From Cohnella lubricantis (lineage in GTDB: Bacteria > Bacillota > Bacilli > Paenibacillales > Paenibacillaceae), in assembly GCF_014212015.1 (NCBI RefSeq), contig NZ_JACJVN010000012.1:1-64000 (forward strand): 64,000 bases of DNA, in the 5' to 3' direction. Below are positions 1 through 7,425 of the stretch, piece by piece; positions within the stretch are counted from its first letter, which is position 1; each line of letters begins with the position of its first letter. The notes beneath the pieces were generated by a model. That model worked only from the letters and a program-made list of their open reading frames with translations, did no database searches and was not told the origin of the DNA. The position numbers were made by a program, and so were the translations under genes.

Positions 1-281
1 TTCATTACAGGAATAGCTCCAATAATAGACTCAAATGGGTCAATTCTAGATACACCCGAAGTTCCTTTGCATGAAACTTGTGGTTGTGGGGTATTCGTTA
101 AGTATTTGGTTGCATCGATACTGCTAGCAGAAAAATTATTAGATTCAATGTTAAAAACAGAAAGTTCATCTTGACAATCGGTGATCTGAACTAACGCAGG
201 CGAGGATTCGGCGAAAACGTTCATGGGAAGCAAAAGTACAAGAGCGAAAACCAAAGAAAACATTAAAAGACGTAATTTCAA
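1..281 (-). CDS. Secreted protein of unknown function, 3' end outside window
   Basis: The frame starts at a TTG preceded by an AAAGGGTGA ribosome site about eight bases upstream and runs off the left edge, giving 93 codons. The N-terminus is a clear signal peptide: LKLRLLMF, a hydrophobic core, then a likely cleavage after NVFA. The mature part seen is Ser/Thr-rich with two Cys residues (ITDCQDE and VSCKG) and no domain I recognise. It lies in the AT-rich left end, whose base composition differs from the rest of the window. The start could alternatively be the in-frame ATG six codons later. That it is secreted is fairly sure; its function is unknown. Confidence 0.6.
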   Translation of the reverse strand, partial: MKLRLLMFSLVFALVLLLPMNVFAESSPALVQITDCQDELSVFNIESNNFSASSIDATKYLTNTPQPQVSCKGTSGVSRIDPFESIIGAIPVM

Positions 282-908
282 AACGATCACCCTTTCAAAT
301 AAGATGCTTACATGTAAATGTATTCTGCATTATAAAGTTAAATCCTTTTTTGTGGAATAAAATCCATATAAATACTAAATTTTAATATATCCATCTAAGC
401 CGACAGTCTTCACCTTGAGCAGTGTTATCAAAGTGCATACGGCTTTTGGTGTCTAGTGATAAGAACATTGGCCGGTTGCCGACAGATGAAAAAACGATCA
501 CTGGTCACCGCCGGAATGTTCCGTTTCTGATTTAGTACTGGCTGTTAAAAAACGGATTAAACTGCACTCCCAATGCTACCGCGGGATTGATCTAACCAGG
601 CAACCTTGGCCGAGAATAACTAAGACTTCGATATAAGCATCAACTGGAGGTGAAGCAGGGGAGAGAACAAGAACAAAACAAGAGTTGTTGGATTTTTTGT
701 GGCGCCACGCCTTTATACTAGTATTTTTATTCCATATTTCCCATAGGATAATCGATCTAACTTTTTTACACTTTATTACAACAATTTCATCTGATAATCC
801 GCTTTCAGTATGGACAGCCGAAAAATTTTAGTTCATGAATAAAGTAAAGGACCTCTGGACACTAATAACCATAAACCCAAATTTGACATAGAAAGAAGGA
901 AGGTACAC
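282..908. other. AT-rich intergenic region, no gene recognised
   Basis: This 627-base stretch holds no reading frame I would call. Around 430-620 there are short open stretches without starts (for example one ending in TAGMFRF, another in RITKTSI) that could be relics of a mobile element, but I cannot assign them to a family. The segment just before 909 is AT-rich and should hold the promoter of the next gene; no convincing -35/-10 pair was identified. Confidence 0.4.
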
Positions 909-1439
909 ATGTCAAAAATGACATTCTTAATTCTCACTTTGCTTTTTGCAATTCCTTTAGGGAACGCTTATGCAAATCCAAATCTTAGTCAATTATCTCG
1001 CCAAACAAGCTTCGATCTCTTTGAACCACAAAATTTAGAGTCAGGCTTGTCTTATGAGATTAAGCTGCCAAACAATAAAGATGGTTCTACCAGCTTTGAT
1101 ACTGTTTTGCTTAGTTATTTTGGAAATAATGGTAAATTTAAGTTTGCATTAAGCCAGCAAAAAAATAACTCTGTAATAACTCAAGAGTTGACTAACATAA
1201 ACGTTCAAAGTAAAGAAATCAAAAAACAGTACATCAAACATAAAGTGAGATTAGAAGCACGTGGAGAACTTGTTAAAATTAACGGGTCAGAAGGCCGTTA
1301 TGAAGCGTATGTAGGAAAGAATGCCACAGGGGGCGTTCTTAGATGGATTCAATCGGGAACATATATTGAATTAAATGCACCAGAATTATCAAAAGAATCA
1401 TTGATAAAAATCGCTGAATCCATGAAAAAGGTAAACTAA
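909..1439 (+). CDS. Secreted protein with DUF4367-like C-terminus
   Basis: A 176-residue protein starting at an ATG behind a strong GAAGGAAGG site. Residues 1-22 form a signal peptide (hydrophobic FLILTLLFAIPLG, probable cleavage after AYA). The C-terminal third, with GGVLRWIQSGTYIEL and then LSKESLIKIAESM, resembles the end of DUF4367-type domains found in Bacillales membrane and secreted proteins. No catalytic motif is visible. The gene is AT-rich like its surroundings and stands alone, followed by a group II intron fragment. Secretion is well supported; the DUF4367 link is recognised by eye only. Confidence 0.7.
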   Translation: MSKMTFLILTLLFAIPLGNAYANPNLSQLSRQTSFDLFEPQNLESGLSYEIKLPNNKDGSTSFDTVLLSYFGNNGKFKFALSQQKNNSVITQELTNINVQSKEIKKQYIKHKVRLEARGELVKINGSEGRYEAYVGKNATGGVLRWIQSGTYIELNAPELSKESLIKIAESMKKVN

Positions 1440-1509
1440 TAGAAATAACGAGGCACTAAACCGGTCCACTCGAAAGTCTGGTGTCGGAGGACAAGAACAA
1501 ACATTCATA

Positions 1510-1788
1510 TTGAAGATAAGAACTTGCATTGTTAGCCGAAGGCTACATTATGAAGCGCTTCAAAAATCTGAGATTCTTCCTCCTTTAGGATTGGCAATAC
1601 TAGGATACATTGAAGAAGGAAAGTACCATGAAGTGGATGCAGGGACCCCGCAAGGGGGCGTCATATCACCGCTTCTAGCCAACTTGTACCTAAACGAATT
1701 GGATTGTAAGCTGGAGGAACACGGCATCCGATTTGTGCGATATGGCGATGATTTTCTGTTATTTCCGAAAACAGAGAAAGAGATCTAA
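1510..1788 (+). pseudogene. ltrA: Group II intron reverse transcriptase fragment (middle of RT domain)
   Basis: The frame carries the hallmark RT blocks GTPQGGVISPLLANLYLNELD and FVRYGDDFLLF, the catalytic YxDD box being YGDD rather than the more usual YADD. Everything before about 1590 and after the stop at 1788 is missing relative to a full intron-encoded protein of about 420-600 residues: no N-terminal RT0-RT2, no maturase X domain, no HNH endonuclease. It is therefore a dead fragment. A second RT piece from a more N-terminal part lies downstream at 2284-2397, so this may be debris of one rearranged intron or of two copies. Confidence 0.8.
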
Positions 1789-1925
1789 AAAGCCGACTGG
1801 TACTTTTCATAATGGGCATTGGGATCTTGTTTGGAAATATCATGGGAAAATTCGGGATCACCTTGTTATACAAGCTAGTAATGATCAAGGCTGCACTTCC
1901 ACACAGACCATAAATGTAACTAATG
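1789..1925 (+). other. Tail of an unidentified gene ahead of a terminator
   Basis: Two forward frames are open here and each ends close to the terminator hairpin: one ends in STQTINVTNEKS (stop at 1936), the other in MIKAALPHRP. I cannot tell which, if either, was coding. The position directly before a strong hairpin suggests the 3' end of a gene whose 5' part was replaced by the intron fragment. Confidence 0.25.
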
Positions 1926-1964
1926 AAAAGTCATAATCACCGATAACCGGTGGTTATGACTTTT
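1926..1964 (+). terminator. Rho-independent terminator hairpin
   Basis: A 17-base arm AAAAGTCATAATCACCG pairs, with one mismatch, with CGGTGGTTATGACTTTT across a short ATAA loop, and CTTTG follows. The group II intron remnant begins within about five bases of the hairpin, which is the target preference of class C group II introns. Confidence 0.75.
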
Positions 1965-1968
1965 CTTT

Positions 1969-2397
1969 GTACGCCCAGCATGGGCGTCATCTATACGGTG
2001 AAAGTCCGGAATGGGGGCTGGCAAGCGCCTACCATTAGCCAAGAGCAAGGGTGTCCGTCGCGAGGTGGAATCCGAAGGATGCTTGAGGCAAACGTACGGC
2101 TTGAGGTACACGAATCCAATTTGAGGCGGTTGCAGTCGGATGAGTCACCAAAACATGACGAAATCCAAAGCTGCCAAAGGCTGTAGCCGTAGACTTGGGC
2201 GAGCGCGGGCGGAAAGGTGACGTTCTTATCTGGGGAGGCATGCGGAATAAGCGAAGTCACTTCGTAACCAGAGTCGAGAGGCTCTATTCTCCCCGCACAG
2301 CCACGGCTTTCGGCCGGGTAAGCGCGCGCACGACGCTGTAAAAGAAGCCCAGGGCTACATCCAAAGCGGACTGCGCTGGACGGTAGACATGGACTTG
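1969..2397 (+). mobile_element. Group II intron remnant: 5' ribozyme domain fused to RT N-terminal piece
   Basis: The segment opens with GTACGCCCAGCATGGGCG, a stem typical of the 5' end of bacterial group II introns, then ATACGGTGAAAGTCCGG and other conserved-looking domain I sequence to about 2280. At 2287 it passes into coding sequence reading FSPHSHGFRPGKRAHDAVKEAQ and then YIQSGLRWTVDMDL, the conserved N-terminal RT block of intron-encoded proteins. The expected rest of the ribozyme and the first RT block are deleted between the two parts. After 2397 RT homology stops and an unrelated frame begins. The element lacks most RT motifs and domains V and VI, so it cannot splice or move by itself. 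Confidence 0.75.
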
Positions 2398-2561
2398 ATG
2401 CAGCACTGCTATTAATTAAAGAATTGGTTCATAACCTTCTGAGACATCAAGAATTAAGTCAACTCCAAACCATTCAGCAATTAGGTGAATGGATCAAAAA
2501 GCAAAAGTATTCAACTCCAGATTCACCTCGCCAAGATAATCCAGAGGAGCCCACGAGGTAA
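2394..2561 (+). pseudogene. 3' fragment of an unidentified gene
   Basis: An open stretch without a start codon reads LDAALLLIKELVHNLLRHQE, continues through a Gln/Lys-rich helix and ends at TAA. The composition (helical, charged, no stop for 55 codons) looks like the C-terminal end of a real protein. It begins exactly where the intron RT homology ends, in a different frame, so the upstream part was probably lost when the intron debris was joined here. I do not recognise the family. Confidence 0.35.
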
Positions 2562-2619
2562 AAGGATTGGCACAAAAAACCGGAGGTCTGTTGGACCCCC
2601 AGTTTTGATTTATTCTACG

Positions 2620-2643
2620 AACCGGACAAACTCCGGTTTTCTT
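2620..2643 (+). terminator. Terminator hairpin after the gene fragment
   Basis: AACCGG and CCGGTT form a stem around ACAAACT and are followed by TTTCTT. A wider pairing AAAACCGGAG with CTCCGGTTTT (2575-2640) is also possible. Confidence 0.5.
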
Positions 2644-2662
2644 AAGCTTCCCGACCGTCTCC

Positions 2663-2850
2663 AGTCTTTTAGATGCACTCGTTGAAGAATGTAAGAAACT
2701 CGGCTATTTGATATTACTCTCACGCATATTTGATTTTAACGTCGGAAGCCGGCAACTTTGCCGTAGCCTTGGTTTTCGTAAAGTAGGAATTTATAAAAAA
2801 TACGGTCAATTAGATGGCAAATGTTTAATTGCGTTATCGTTGAGAAATTA
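2663..2850 (+). pseudogene. C-terminal fragment of a GNAT acetyltransferase (phosphinothricin/arsinothricin type)
   Basis: The frame from 2663 reads SLLDALVEECKKLGYLILLS, RIFDFNVGSRQLCRSLGF and RKVGIYKKYGQLDGK, matching the last third of Pat/ArsN-type GNAT enzymes, which usually end DGKWLDVVIVEKL. The reading frame is shifted by one base near 2823-2830: the correct ending NCVIVEKL is found in the next frame. The N-terminal half with the acetyl-CoA loop is absent, so the product cannot be active. The 3' end runs directly into the Ku fragment. Confidence 0.7.
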
Positions 2851-2853
2851 CAT

Positions 2854-3384
2854 ATGGACATTGATCCGATATATTTAAAAAAACATTACTATGTTGGACC
2901 TGAACAGGTCGGTCAGCAAACCTTTCAAATATTACAGAACAGTTTGCGAAAAAGCAAACGAATAGGAATCGGATATATTACCTTACGCTCCACCGAATAC
3001 CTCGCAGCAGTACGAGCGATGGAGGAAGGGATAGCATTGAGTACATTGTACTTTGCAGACGAAGTACGATCGACAAAGTCTATATACGAATATGATGAAG
3101 TACTTCCAGATGCATTTTCTCAAAGTGCTTTGAAAGCAATTAGTAAGCTCGTCTCAAAACTAACTGTTCATTTCGATCATGCTCAATATAAGAACCGTCA
3201 CCACGACGAATTAATAAAAGTGATCAATTCAAAAATAAACAATCAAATAATTCCCCATGACCTTCCAGACAAGAAAGTTGAGGATGAAGCGGAGAGTATG
3301 GAGGATATCGTAGCAGCTATCCAAAGAAGCATTGAATCCGTTAGCAGAATCAAGACACCGCCTGTTCAAGAATGGCTGCACTAA
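2854..3384 (+). pseudogene. ku: Ku protein, N-terminally truncated (non-homologous end joining)
   Basis: The sequence starts MDIDPIYLKKHYYVGPEQ and continues with TFQILQNSLRKSKRIGIGYI, LRSTEYLAAVRAMEEGIAL and YFADEVRS, aligning in order with the C-terminal two thirds of bacterial Ku (B. subtilis YkoV has EIDPIYF and YPDEVRS at the same places). Bacterial Ku is about 260-310 residues; roughly the first hundred, including the start of the beta-barrel that rings DNA, are missing. The open frame begins at 2821 and its first residues are the shifted end of the GNAT relic, so the ORF is a chimera. No LigD ligase gene is nearby. Almost surely non-functional, although the frame is intact. Confidence 0.75.
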
Positions 3385-3395
3385 GGTAATATGAC

Positions 3396-3429
3396 AAATG
3401 CCACCTCCGCTAAGTGGAGAGTGGCATTT
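3396..3429. terminator. Bidirectional terminator between Ku relic and a minus-strand ORF
   Basis: AAATGCCAC-CTCC pairs with GGAG-A-GTGGCATTT and is followed by ATTTATTT on the plus strand. It lies 12 bases after the Ku stop and overlaps the stop of the small minus-strand frame, so it could serve both. Confidence 0.75.
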
Positions 3430-3520
3430 ATTTATTCGGAAAAAATTCTGAAATAAGAAATCGGATCTTTTTTAACTCATCAGAGTTCATCTCGAACATG
3501 CGTTCATTTATTTCATTCAT
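3428..3520 (-). CDS. Possible 30-residue ORF or 3' gene fragment
   Basis: A minus-strand frame reads MNEINERMFEMNSDELKKIR then FLISEFFPNK, ending inside the shared terminator. The frame stays open for about twelve codons further upstream before a stop, so the ATG may be internal to the end of a longer lost gene. The helical, charged sequence resembles C-terminal tails of small Bacillales regulators. It is convergent with the Ku relic. Assignment is tentative. Confidence 0.3.
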   Translation of the reverse strand: MNEINERMFEMNSDELKKIRFLISEFFPNK

Positions 3521-3630
3521 AAGTTGCTCTCTGTATATACAAACTAAGCTATATCAAGGCATTATCCGGATTTACTGACATCTGTATAAAATACGGGTTT
3601 TGTGAAGAAGAATCTAAGATTTAAATCACA

Positions 3631-3681
3631 ATGATGGATCCAGCTGCCTTATTAATTAGTTGGCATCGCTGAATCCATCAT
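3631..3681. repeat. Inverted repeat in intergenic region
   Basis: ATGATGGAT-C-CAGC at 3631-3644 pairs with GCTG-A-ATCCATCAT at 3668-3681 around an AT-rich loop (TTATTAATTAGT). It lies downstream of the truncated-globin gene but lacks a T-run on either side, so it is either a weak terminator or the remains of a mobile element end. Nothing else is seen between 3521 and 3744. Confidence 0.45.
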
Positions 3682-3744
3682 GTGTAGTTGTATGTGCTGC
3701 TATTATCTTCGTTCATCATTCGTTATTACCATGCATGATTAGCT

Positions 3745-3972
3745 TCAAGCCTCTGCCGCAGACGTCGGTTGTTCCTTGGTCAATGATTCCGTTGAGTTTA
3801 CAAACCGATGCTCAGCGTTAGTTAACAGCTGAAGCAACAGTTGTCGCGGGTGTCCTTGAAGTCCGATCTCGTCCATAGCCGCTGACATGCAGCTTAGCCA
3901 CGCAGTTGCTCTCGTGGGCGTAATATCGAATTTGGTGTGTATGCGATAATAGCTTATCTTTCTTGTGCTCAT
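3745..3972 (-). pseudogene. Truncated haemoglobin (group II, YjbI-like), C-terminal half only
   Basis: The 75-residue frame starts at an ATG behind GGAGGTGCTGATC. Residues 12-53 (FDITPTRATAWLSCMSAAMD, EIGL, then TNAEHRFVN) match the G/H-helix end of group II truncated haemoglobins such as B. subtilis YjbI, where the segment is close to ITPARAKAWLSCM, AMDEVGLEG and AQHMVN. Family members are 120-135 residues; the N-terminal half with the B, E and F helices and the haem-binding His is absent, so haem binding is not expected. Expression signals are nevertheless intact (see the Fnr-type promoter). It may be a relic, or a small protein that kept the globin tail for another role. Either way it is AT-richer than the genes to its right. 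Confidence 0.65.
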
Positions 3973-4006
3973 GATCAGCACCTCCAGTTGAACTGCTAAC
4001 ATAATG

Positions 4007-4049
4007 ATTGTAACCGAGTTTCAACTGGAAGCTTGTGATTTGTATCACA
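4007..4049 (-). promoter_or_regulatory. Fnr/CRP-type box and -10 element for the truncated-globin gene
   Basis: A perfect palindrome TGTGATTTGTATCACA (4034-4049; TGTGA-N6-TCACA, the Bacillus Fnr consensus) precedes a TACAAT -10 element (minus strand, 4012-4007). If transcription starts near 4000 the box centre is at -41.5, the usual activating position for Fnr. The leader is then about 28 bases with a good ribosome site. Regulation by an oxygen-responsive Fnr is inferred from the site alone. Confidence 0.7.
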
Positions 4050-4095
4050 TTCGATAAACAGCTTTAAAATCAGCAACGACTTTACATAATATAAT

Positions 4096-4998
4096 TTATG
4101 TCAATTCGTCTGATTTGAAGTCCTTCTCCACAATATCCTCGACCAGCTTGGGAAGCCATGTCTCTAAAGCTTGGAAGACATATCCCGCGGATTCCGCCTT
4201 CGTCGTATCCATATACCACGATTCAGGCACCCCGAAAGGCGACATATTCGACGGCTCCGTCTCATCGCGCATAAGAGCTTGTCGTCCAGCAGCACGTTCA
4301 ATGATCGCTAGGATCTGTCTAGGCGTGATCTCGCCGCGAGAACAAGCGTTAACCGGCCCAATCAAAGACGATTGTCCGATCCAAGCCAAGAAAGACGCCG
4401 CTTCGTCCGAGCTGATAAAGGATATCCGCGCATCCGGATTCGGGATCCCGATCGGTACCCCGCGCAGCACACGTTCTACGTGAAAGTGCAATCGCTTGGT
4501 GTAATCATCCATCCCTAATACGATCGGGAAACGAACCGCCGCCACAGGAAAGTCCGCTCGCTGGAAAAGGACGGCTTCGGCCAATCGTTTGCCTTCCGCG
4601 TAATCGTCCCCTCTTGGCATATCCGGGTTTGGGACGGGATATACGAACGGGTCATAATCCCTCTCTCTCATCCCGGATTCTCCGAACGGGTACACACTGA
4701 GCGTGGATGTAAGGATATACCGGGTATTCGTGCCTTGGAACAAACTCGCAGCGGATGTTGCCTCTCTAGCTGAATAGCAAATGTTATCGTAGACAAGATC
4801 GTATGACTGCGAATGAAGTGCCCGCTTGAAGTCAACCGGATCATCCCGATCCGCAATTAACCGCGTGACCTTACTGCCGAAGTCATCGGCCGCCCGTCCT
4901 CGAGTTAAGATCGTGACCTCCATCTGCATATCAAGCAGCCGCTTCACAAGCTTCCTGCCGAAAAATCGAGTGCCGCCGATGACTAGAACTTTCCCCAT
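4096..4998 (-). CDS. NAD-dependent epimerase/dehydratase family protein
   Basis: A 300-residue extended SDR. The N-terminal Rossmann motif is GKVLVIGGTRFFGRKLVKRL (GGTxFxGxxLV type). The middle has STLSVYPFG around residue 99-107, where the family's Ser/Thr and Tyr act, but the usual YxxxK is replaced by a DYAEGK segment near 131, which may supply the Tyr and Lys. The C-terminal part reads ACSRGEITPRQIL, as in sugar-nucleotide or isoflavone-type reductase relatives. The start ATG follows GGAGGAGA. It lies 73 bases behind the murA paralogue on the same strand and is probably co-transcribed. The substrate cannot be told from sequence. Confidence 0.85.
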   Translation of the reverse strand: MGKVLVIGGTRFFGRKLVKRLLDMQMEVTILTRGRAADDFGSKVTRLIADRDDPVDFKRALHSQSYDLVYDNICYSAREATSAASLFQGTNTRYILTSTLSVYPFGESGMRERDYDPFVYPVPNPDMPRGDDYAEGKRLAEAVLFQRADFPVAAVRFPIVLGMDDYTKRLHFHVERVLRGVPIGIPNPDARISFISSDEAASFLAWIGQSSLIGPVNACSRGEITPRQILAIIERAAGRQALMRDETEPSNMSPFGVPESWYMDTTKAESAGYVFQALETWLPKLVEDIVEKDFKSDELT

Positions 4999-5071
4999 TC
5001 TCCTCCACCCTCTCTATGAGTTCAGTCAATGTCTCTTTATCCATCATTATACAGCTCCTCTATTCCTGCGC

Positions 5072-6364
5072 TTACTCCTTGCCGGCCGCTTCAAGCCAAT
5101 CTTCACTTGTGAAGGTCTCTTCGCATACGCTCGCGCCTAACGCCTGGAACGAGGACACAATATTCTCGTACCCCCGCTCGATATGTTGAACTCCTGCGAT
5201 GGTAGTTGTCCCATCAGCCACAAGTCCCGCGATCAGCAAGCAGATGCCGGCTCGCACATCAGACGCGTGAACGGCAGCGCCTCGGAGAGGTGCACCTCCC
5301 TTAATCGTCGCGACGCCGGAGCGCACCTCGATGTTCGCTCCCATGCGGCTCAGCTGCGCCGCGTGGTGGAATCTCTTCGGGTAGACGCGATCGGCGATGA
5401 GGCTTCTTCCGGACGCTTGCGTGAGCAAGGCGGTCAGCGGCTGCTGGAGATCGGTCGGGAACCCGGGATACATGCCAGTTCTCACCCGCGTAGCCTTCAG
5501 CTTGCCGTCGCCGATAACGGTGACGGTCGACTCCGACGTCTCCACCTGCAGTCCGATCTCGCTAAGCTTGGCTAGGCAAGAATCGAGATGCTCCGGGATA
5601 ACATCCTTCACCGTAACGACGCCGCCCGTCGCTCCTGCCGCGATCAAGAACGAGCCTGCGATCAGCCGATCGGGAATCGCCGTATATTGGCACCCGACGA
5701 GATACGGCACGCCTTCGATTCGGATCATGTCGGTGCCCGCCCCTCTAATTCGGGCTCCCATCTGGATCAGCATATTCGCCGTATCGACCACCTCGGGATC
5801 CCGCGCCGCGTTGCGCAGAATCGTCCGCCCTCTCGCTCGAGAAGCGGCCAGCATCGCGTTGATCGTCCCGCCTGAAGTGATCGTGTCGAAGTAGATATCG
5901 GCGCCTCGAAGCTCCGAAGCTTCCACCTCGTAATAATCCGTATAATTGGCGAAACTTGCCCCCATCGCTTCCAGCGCCTTGACGTGCTGATCAATCGGCC
6001 GGCTGACGAAGTCGTCCCCTCCTGGATATCCGACGCTCACTTTGCCGAATTTAGCCAACAGCGCGCCTGCGAAGTAATAGGCGGTCCGGAACGCTCCCGC
6101 GTTGATCGGATCGATCGAAGCTGAATGGATGTTGCGGGGGTCTATGTAGACGGCGTCATTCTCGTCCCGATGGATTACGGCTCCGATATCGGCCGCAATC
6201 CGGAAGAAGATTTCGATGTCGGAGATGCGCGGTATGCCGTGAAGGACGACAGGCTCGTCCGCTAAGCACGCAGCTGCCAGCAGAGCGAGCGAACTATTTT
6301 TGGAACCGGGAACGGTTATCGCTCCATGCAACGAGGGTGTACGGTTCACGACGATGCGTCTCAT
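5072..6364 (-). CDS. murA: UDP-N-acetylglucosamine 1-carboxyvinyltransferase (MurA paralogue, Cys-to-Asp)
   Basis: A 430-residue EPSP-synthase-fold enzyme that should transfer enolpyruvate from PEP to UDP-GlcNAc, the first committed step of peptidoglycan synthesis in the cytoplasm. It has the PGSKNSSL motif with Lys22 and Asn23, and AFRTAYYFAGALLAKFGKVS leading to the catalytic loop. That loop reads GYPGGDDFVSRPIDQH: the usual catalytic Cys (Cys115 in E. coli) is Asp117. Such Asp variants (known in Mycobacterium and Chlamydia) are active and naturally insensitive to fosfomycin. Firmicutes often have two MurA copies, so this may be the accessory one. The epimerase gene follows on the same strand. 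Confidence 0.88.
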   Translation of the reverse strand: MRRIVVNRTPSLHGAITVPGSKNSSLALLAAACLADEPVVLHGIPRISDIEIFFRIAADIGAVIHRDENDAVYIDPRNIHSASIDPINAGAFRTAYYFAGALLAKFGKVSVGYPGGDDFVSRPIDQHVKALEAMGASFANYTDYYEVEASELRGADIYFDTITSGGTINAMLAASRARGRTILRNAARDPEVVDTANMLIQMGARIRGAGTDMIRIEGVPYLVGCQYTAIPDRLIAGSFLIAAGATGGVVTVKDVIPEHLDSCLAKLSEIGLQVETSESTVTVIGDGKLKATRVRTGMYPGFPTDLQQPLTALLTQASGRSLIADRVYPKRFHHAAQLSRMGANIEVRSGVATIKGGAPLRGAAVHASDVRAGICLLIAGLVADGTTTIAGVQHIERGYENIVSSFQALGASVCEETFTSEDWLEAAGKE

Positions 6365-6478
6365 CTTATCACTGCCTTCGCTTTAAGGATCGCCTTCATC
6401 ATAGTTCAGCGCCCTCAGCCGTTCAATAGTTAGAGAGTCACAGGACAATGATAATGCTTGGCAAGCCAGTAATGTAAG

Positions 6479-6512
6479 AACAACCCCTCTCCATATGGGG
6501 AAAAAGGTTGTT
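6479..6512 (-). terminator. Terminator downstream of the SDR gene
   Basis: AACAACC and GGTTGTT form the outer stem with CCATATGG inside. It lies 34 bases beyond the stop of the SDR gene at 6546. The T-rich side (CCTTTTT on the minus strand) is in the stem rather than after it, so the call is moderate. Confidence 0.5.
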
Positions 6513-6545
6513 CTGCATCGCCTATGAGCACCCTCTTGCTTGGCC

Positions 6546-7262
6546 TTACGGATTCGTTGACCACAATCCTGCGGACTTCACGAAGACGCGCGGATTCAGC
6601 TTCAGGTTCGCCACGATCAGCTCCGCCAGATCTTCCGGCTGCGCGACCTTCTCCGGATTGCCGTCGGTCAGCTTCTGCTCGATCGCCAGATCGGTTGCGA
6701 TCGTGCTAGGCGTCAGCGCCGTGACGCGGATGTTGTGCTTGCGAACCTCCTGCATGAGCGATTCGGTCAAGCCCAGCACGGCGAACTTCGATGCGCTGTA
6801 CGAGCTGGTCAGCGCTGCGCCGCGTTCGCCGGCCGTGGACGAGATGTTCACGATGTGGCCGGACTGTCTCTCGATCATGCCGGGGAGAACGGCTCTCGTC
6901 ACGTTATAGACGCCCATGACATTGACGCGAATGATATTCTCCCACTCTTCCGGCGTCAGCTCCAGGAACTTGCCGAACTTGGCGGTGCCGGCGTTGTTGA
7001 TGACGATGTCGATCTCGCCGAGCTCGCCTTGAATCCGCTCCGCCGCTTGTGTGACAGAATTCAGATCCTTCACGTCAGCTGCCGCTGCCGCCGCCTTAAC
7101 GCCGAGTGCTTGGGCTTCTTGTTGAACCTTCACCAGATTGGACATCGTCCGGCCGATCAGTCCGACATGAACGCCTTCCTGCGCGAGAGCGATAGCCGCT
7201 GCGCGGCCGATGCCGCGGCCTGCTCCTGTGATGAGAGCAACTTTGCCCTGCAACGATTGCAT
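6546..7262 (-). CDS. SDR oxidoreductase, 3-ketoacyl-ACP reductase (FabG) type
   Basis: A classical short-chain dehydrogenase of 238 residues. The start used is the ATG at 7262 ([20 protein letters not shown]), preceded by GAAGGGACCTAC; an in-frame GTG thirteen codons upstream lacks a site. Visible are the TGAGRGIG cofactor motif, the NNAGTAKFG motif, and the catalytic Ser (SSTAG) and YSASK with Tyr and Lys. A Gly-Arg after the second strand (LIGRT) suggests NADP preference. It is divergent from the methyltransferase gene. The likely role is reduction of a keto substrate; the specific one is not evident. Confidence 0.88.
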   Translation of the reverse strand: MQSLQGKVALITGAGRGIGRAAAIALAQEGVHVGLIGRTMSNLVKVQQEAQALGVKAAAAAADVKDLNSVTQAAERIQGELGEIDIVINNAGTAKFGKFLELTPEEWENIIRVNVMGVYNVTRAVLPGMIERQSGHIVNISSTAGERGAALTSSYSASKFAVLGLTESLMQEVRKHNIRVTALTPSTIATDLAIEQKLTDGNPEKVAQPEDLAELIVANLKLNPRVFVKSAGLWSTNP

Positions 7263-7425
7263 GTAGGTCCCTTCCTTCTTCTCATCTCTAACTGTTACCA
7301 ATGTGATTATAGTTTATACTGGCGGCGATATCAAATCCTACGGGTCTAGCCAAGTGCCGGTTGCGCTCGCCGAGCCTCCGGAATACCGTAACTTATGCCA
7401 ACTGATGAAGGAGGCTGCGAAGCGC

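Noticed and set aside
430-620. Possible transposase relic
   Set aside because: Short open pieces are present but none shows a recognisable DDE or other transposase motif, and no terminal inverted repeats were found.
7303-7425. N-terminal extension of the methyltransferase
   Set aside because: The ATG at 7303 has no ribosome site and the added residues show no domain; they would leave only 40 bases for two divergent promoters.
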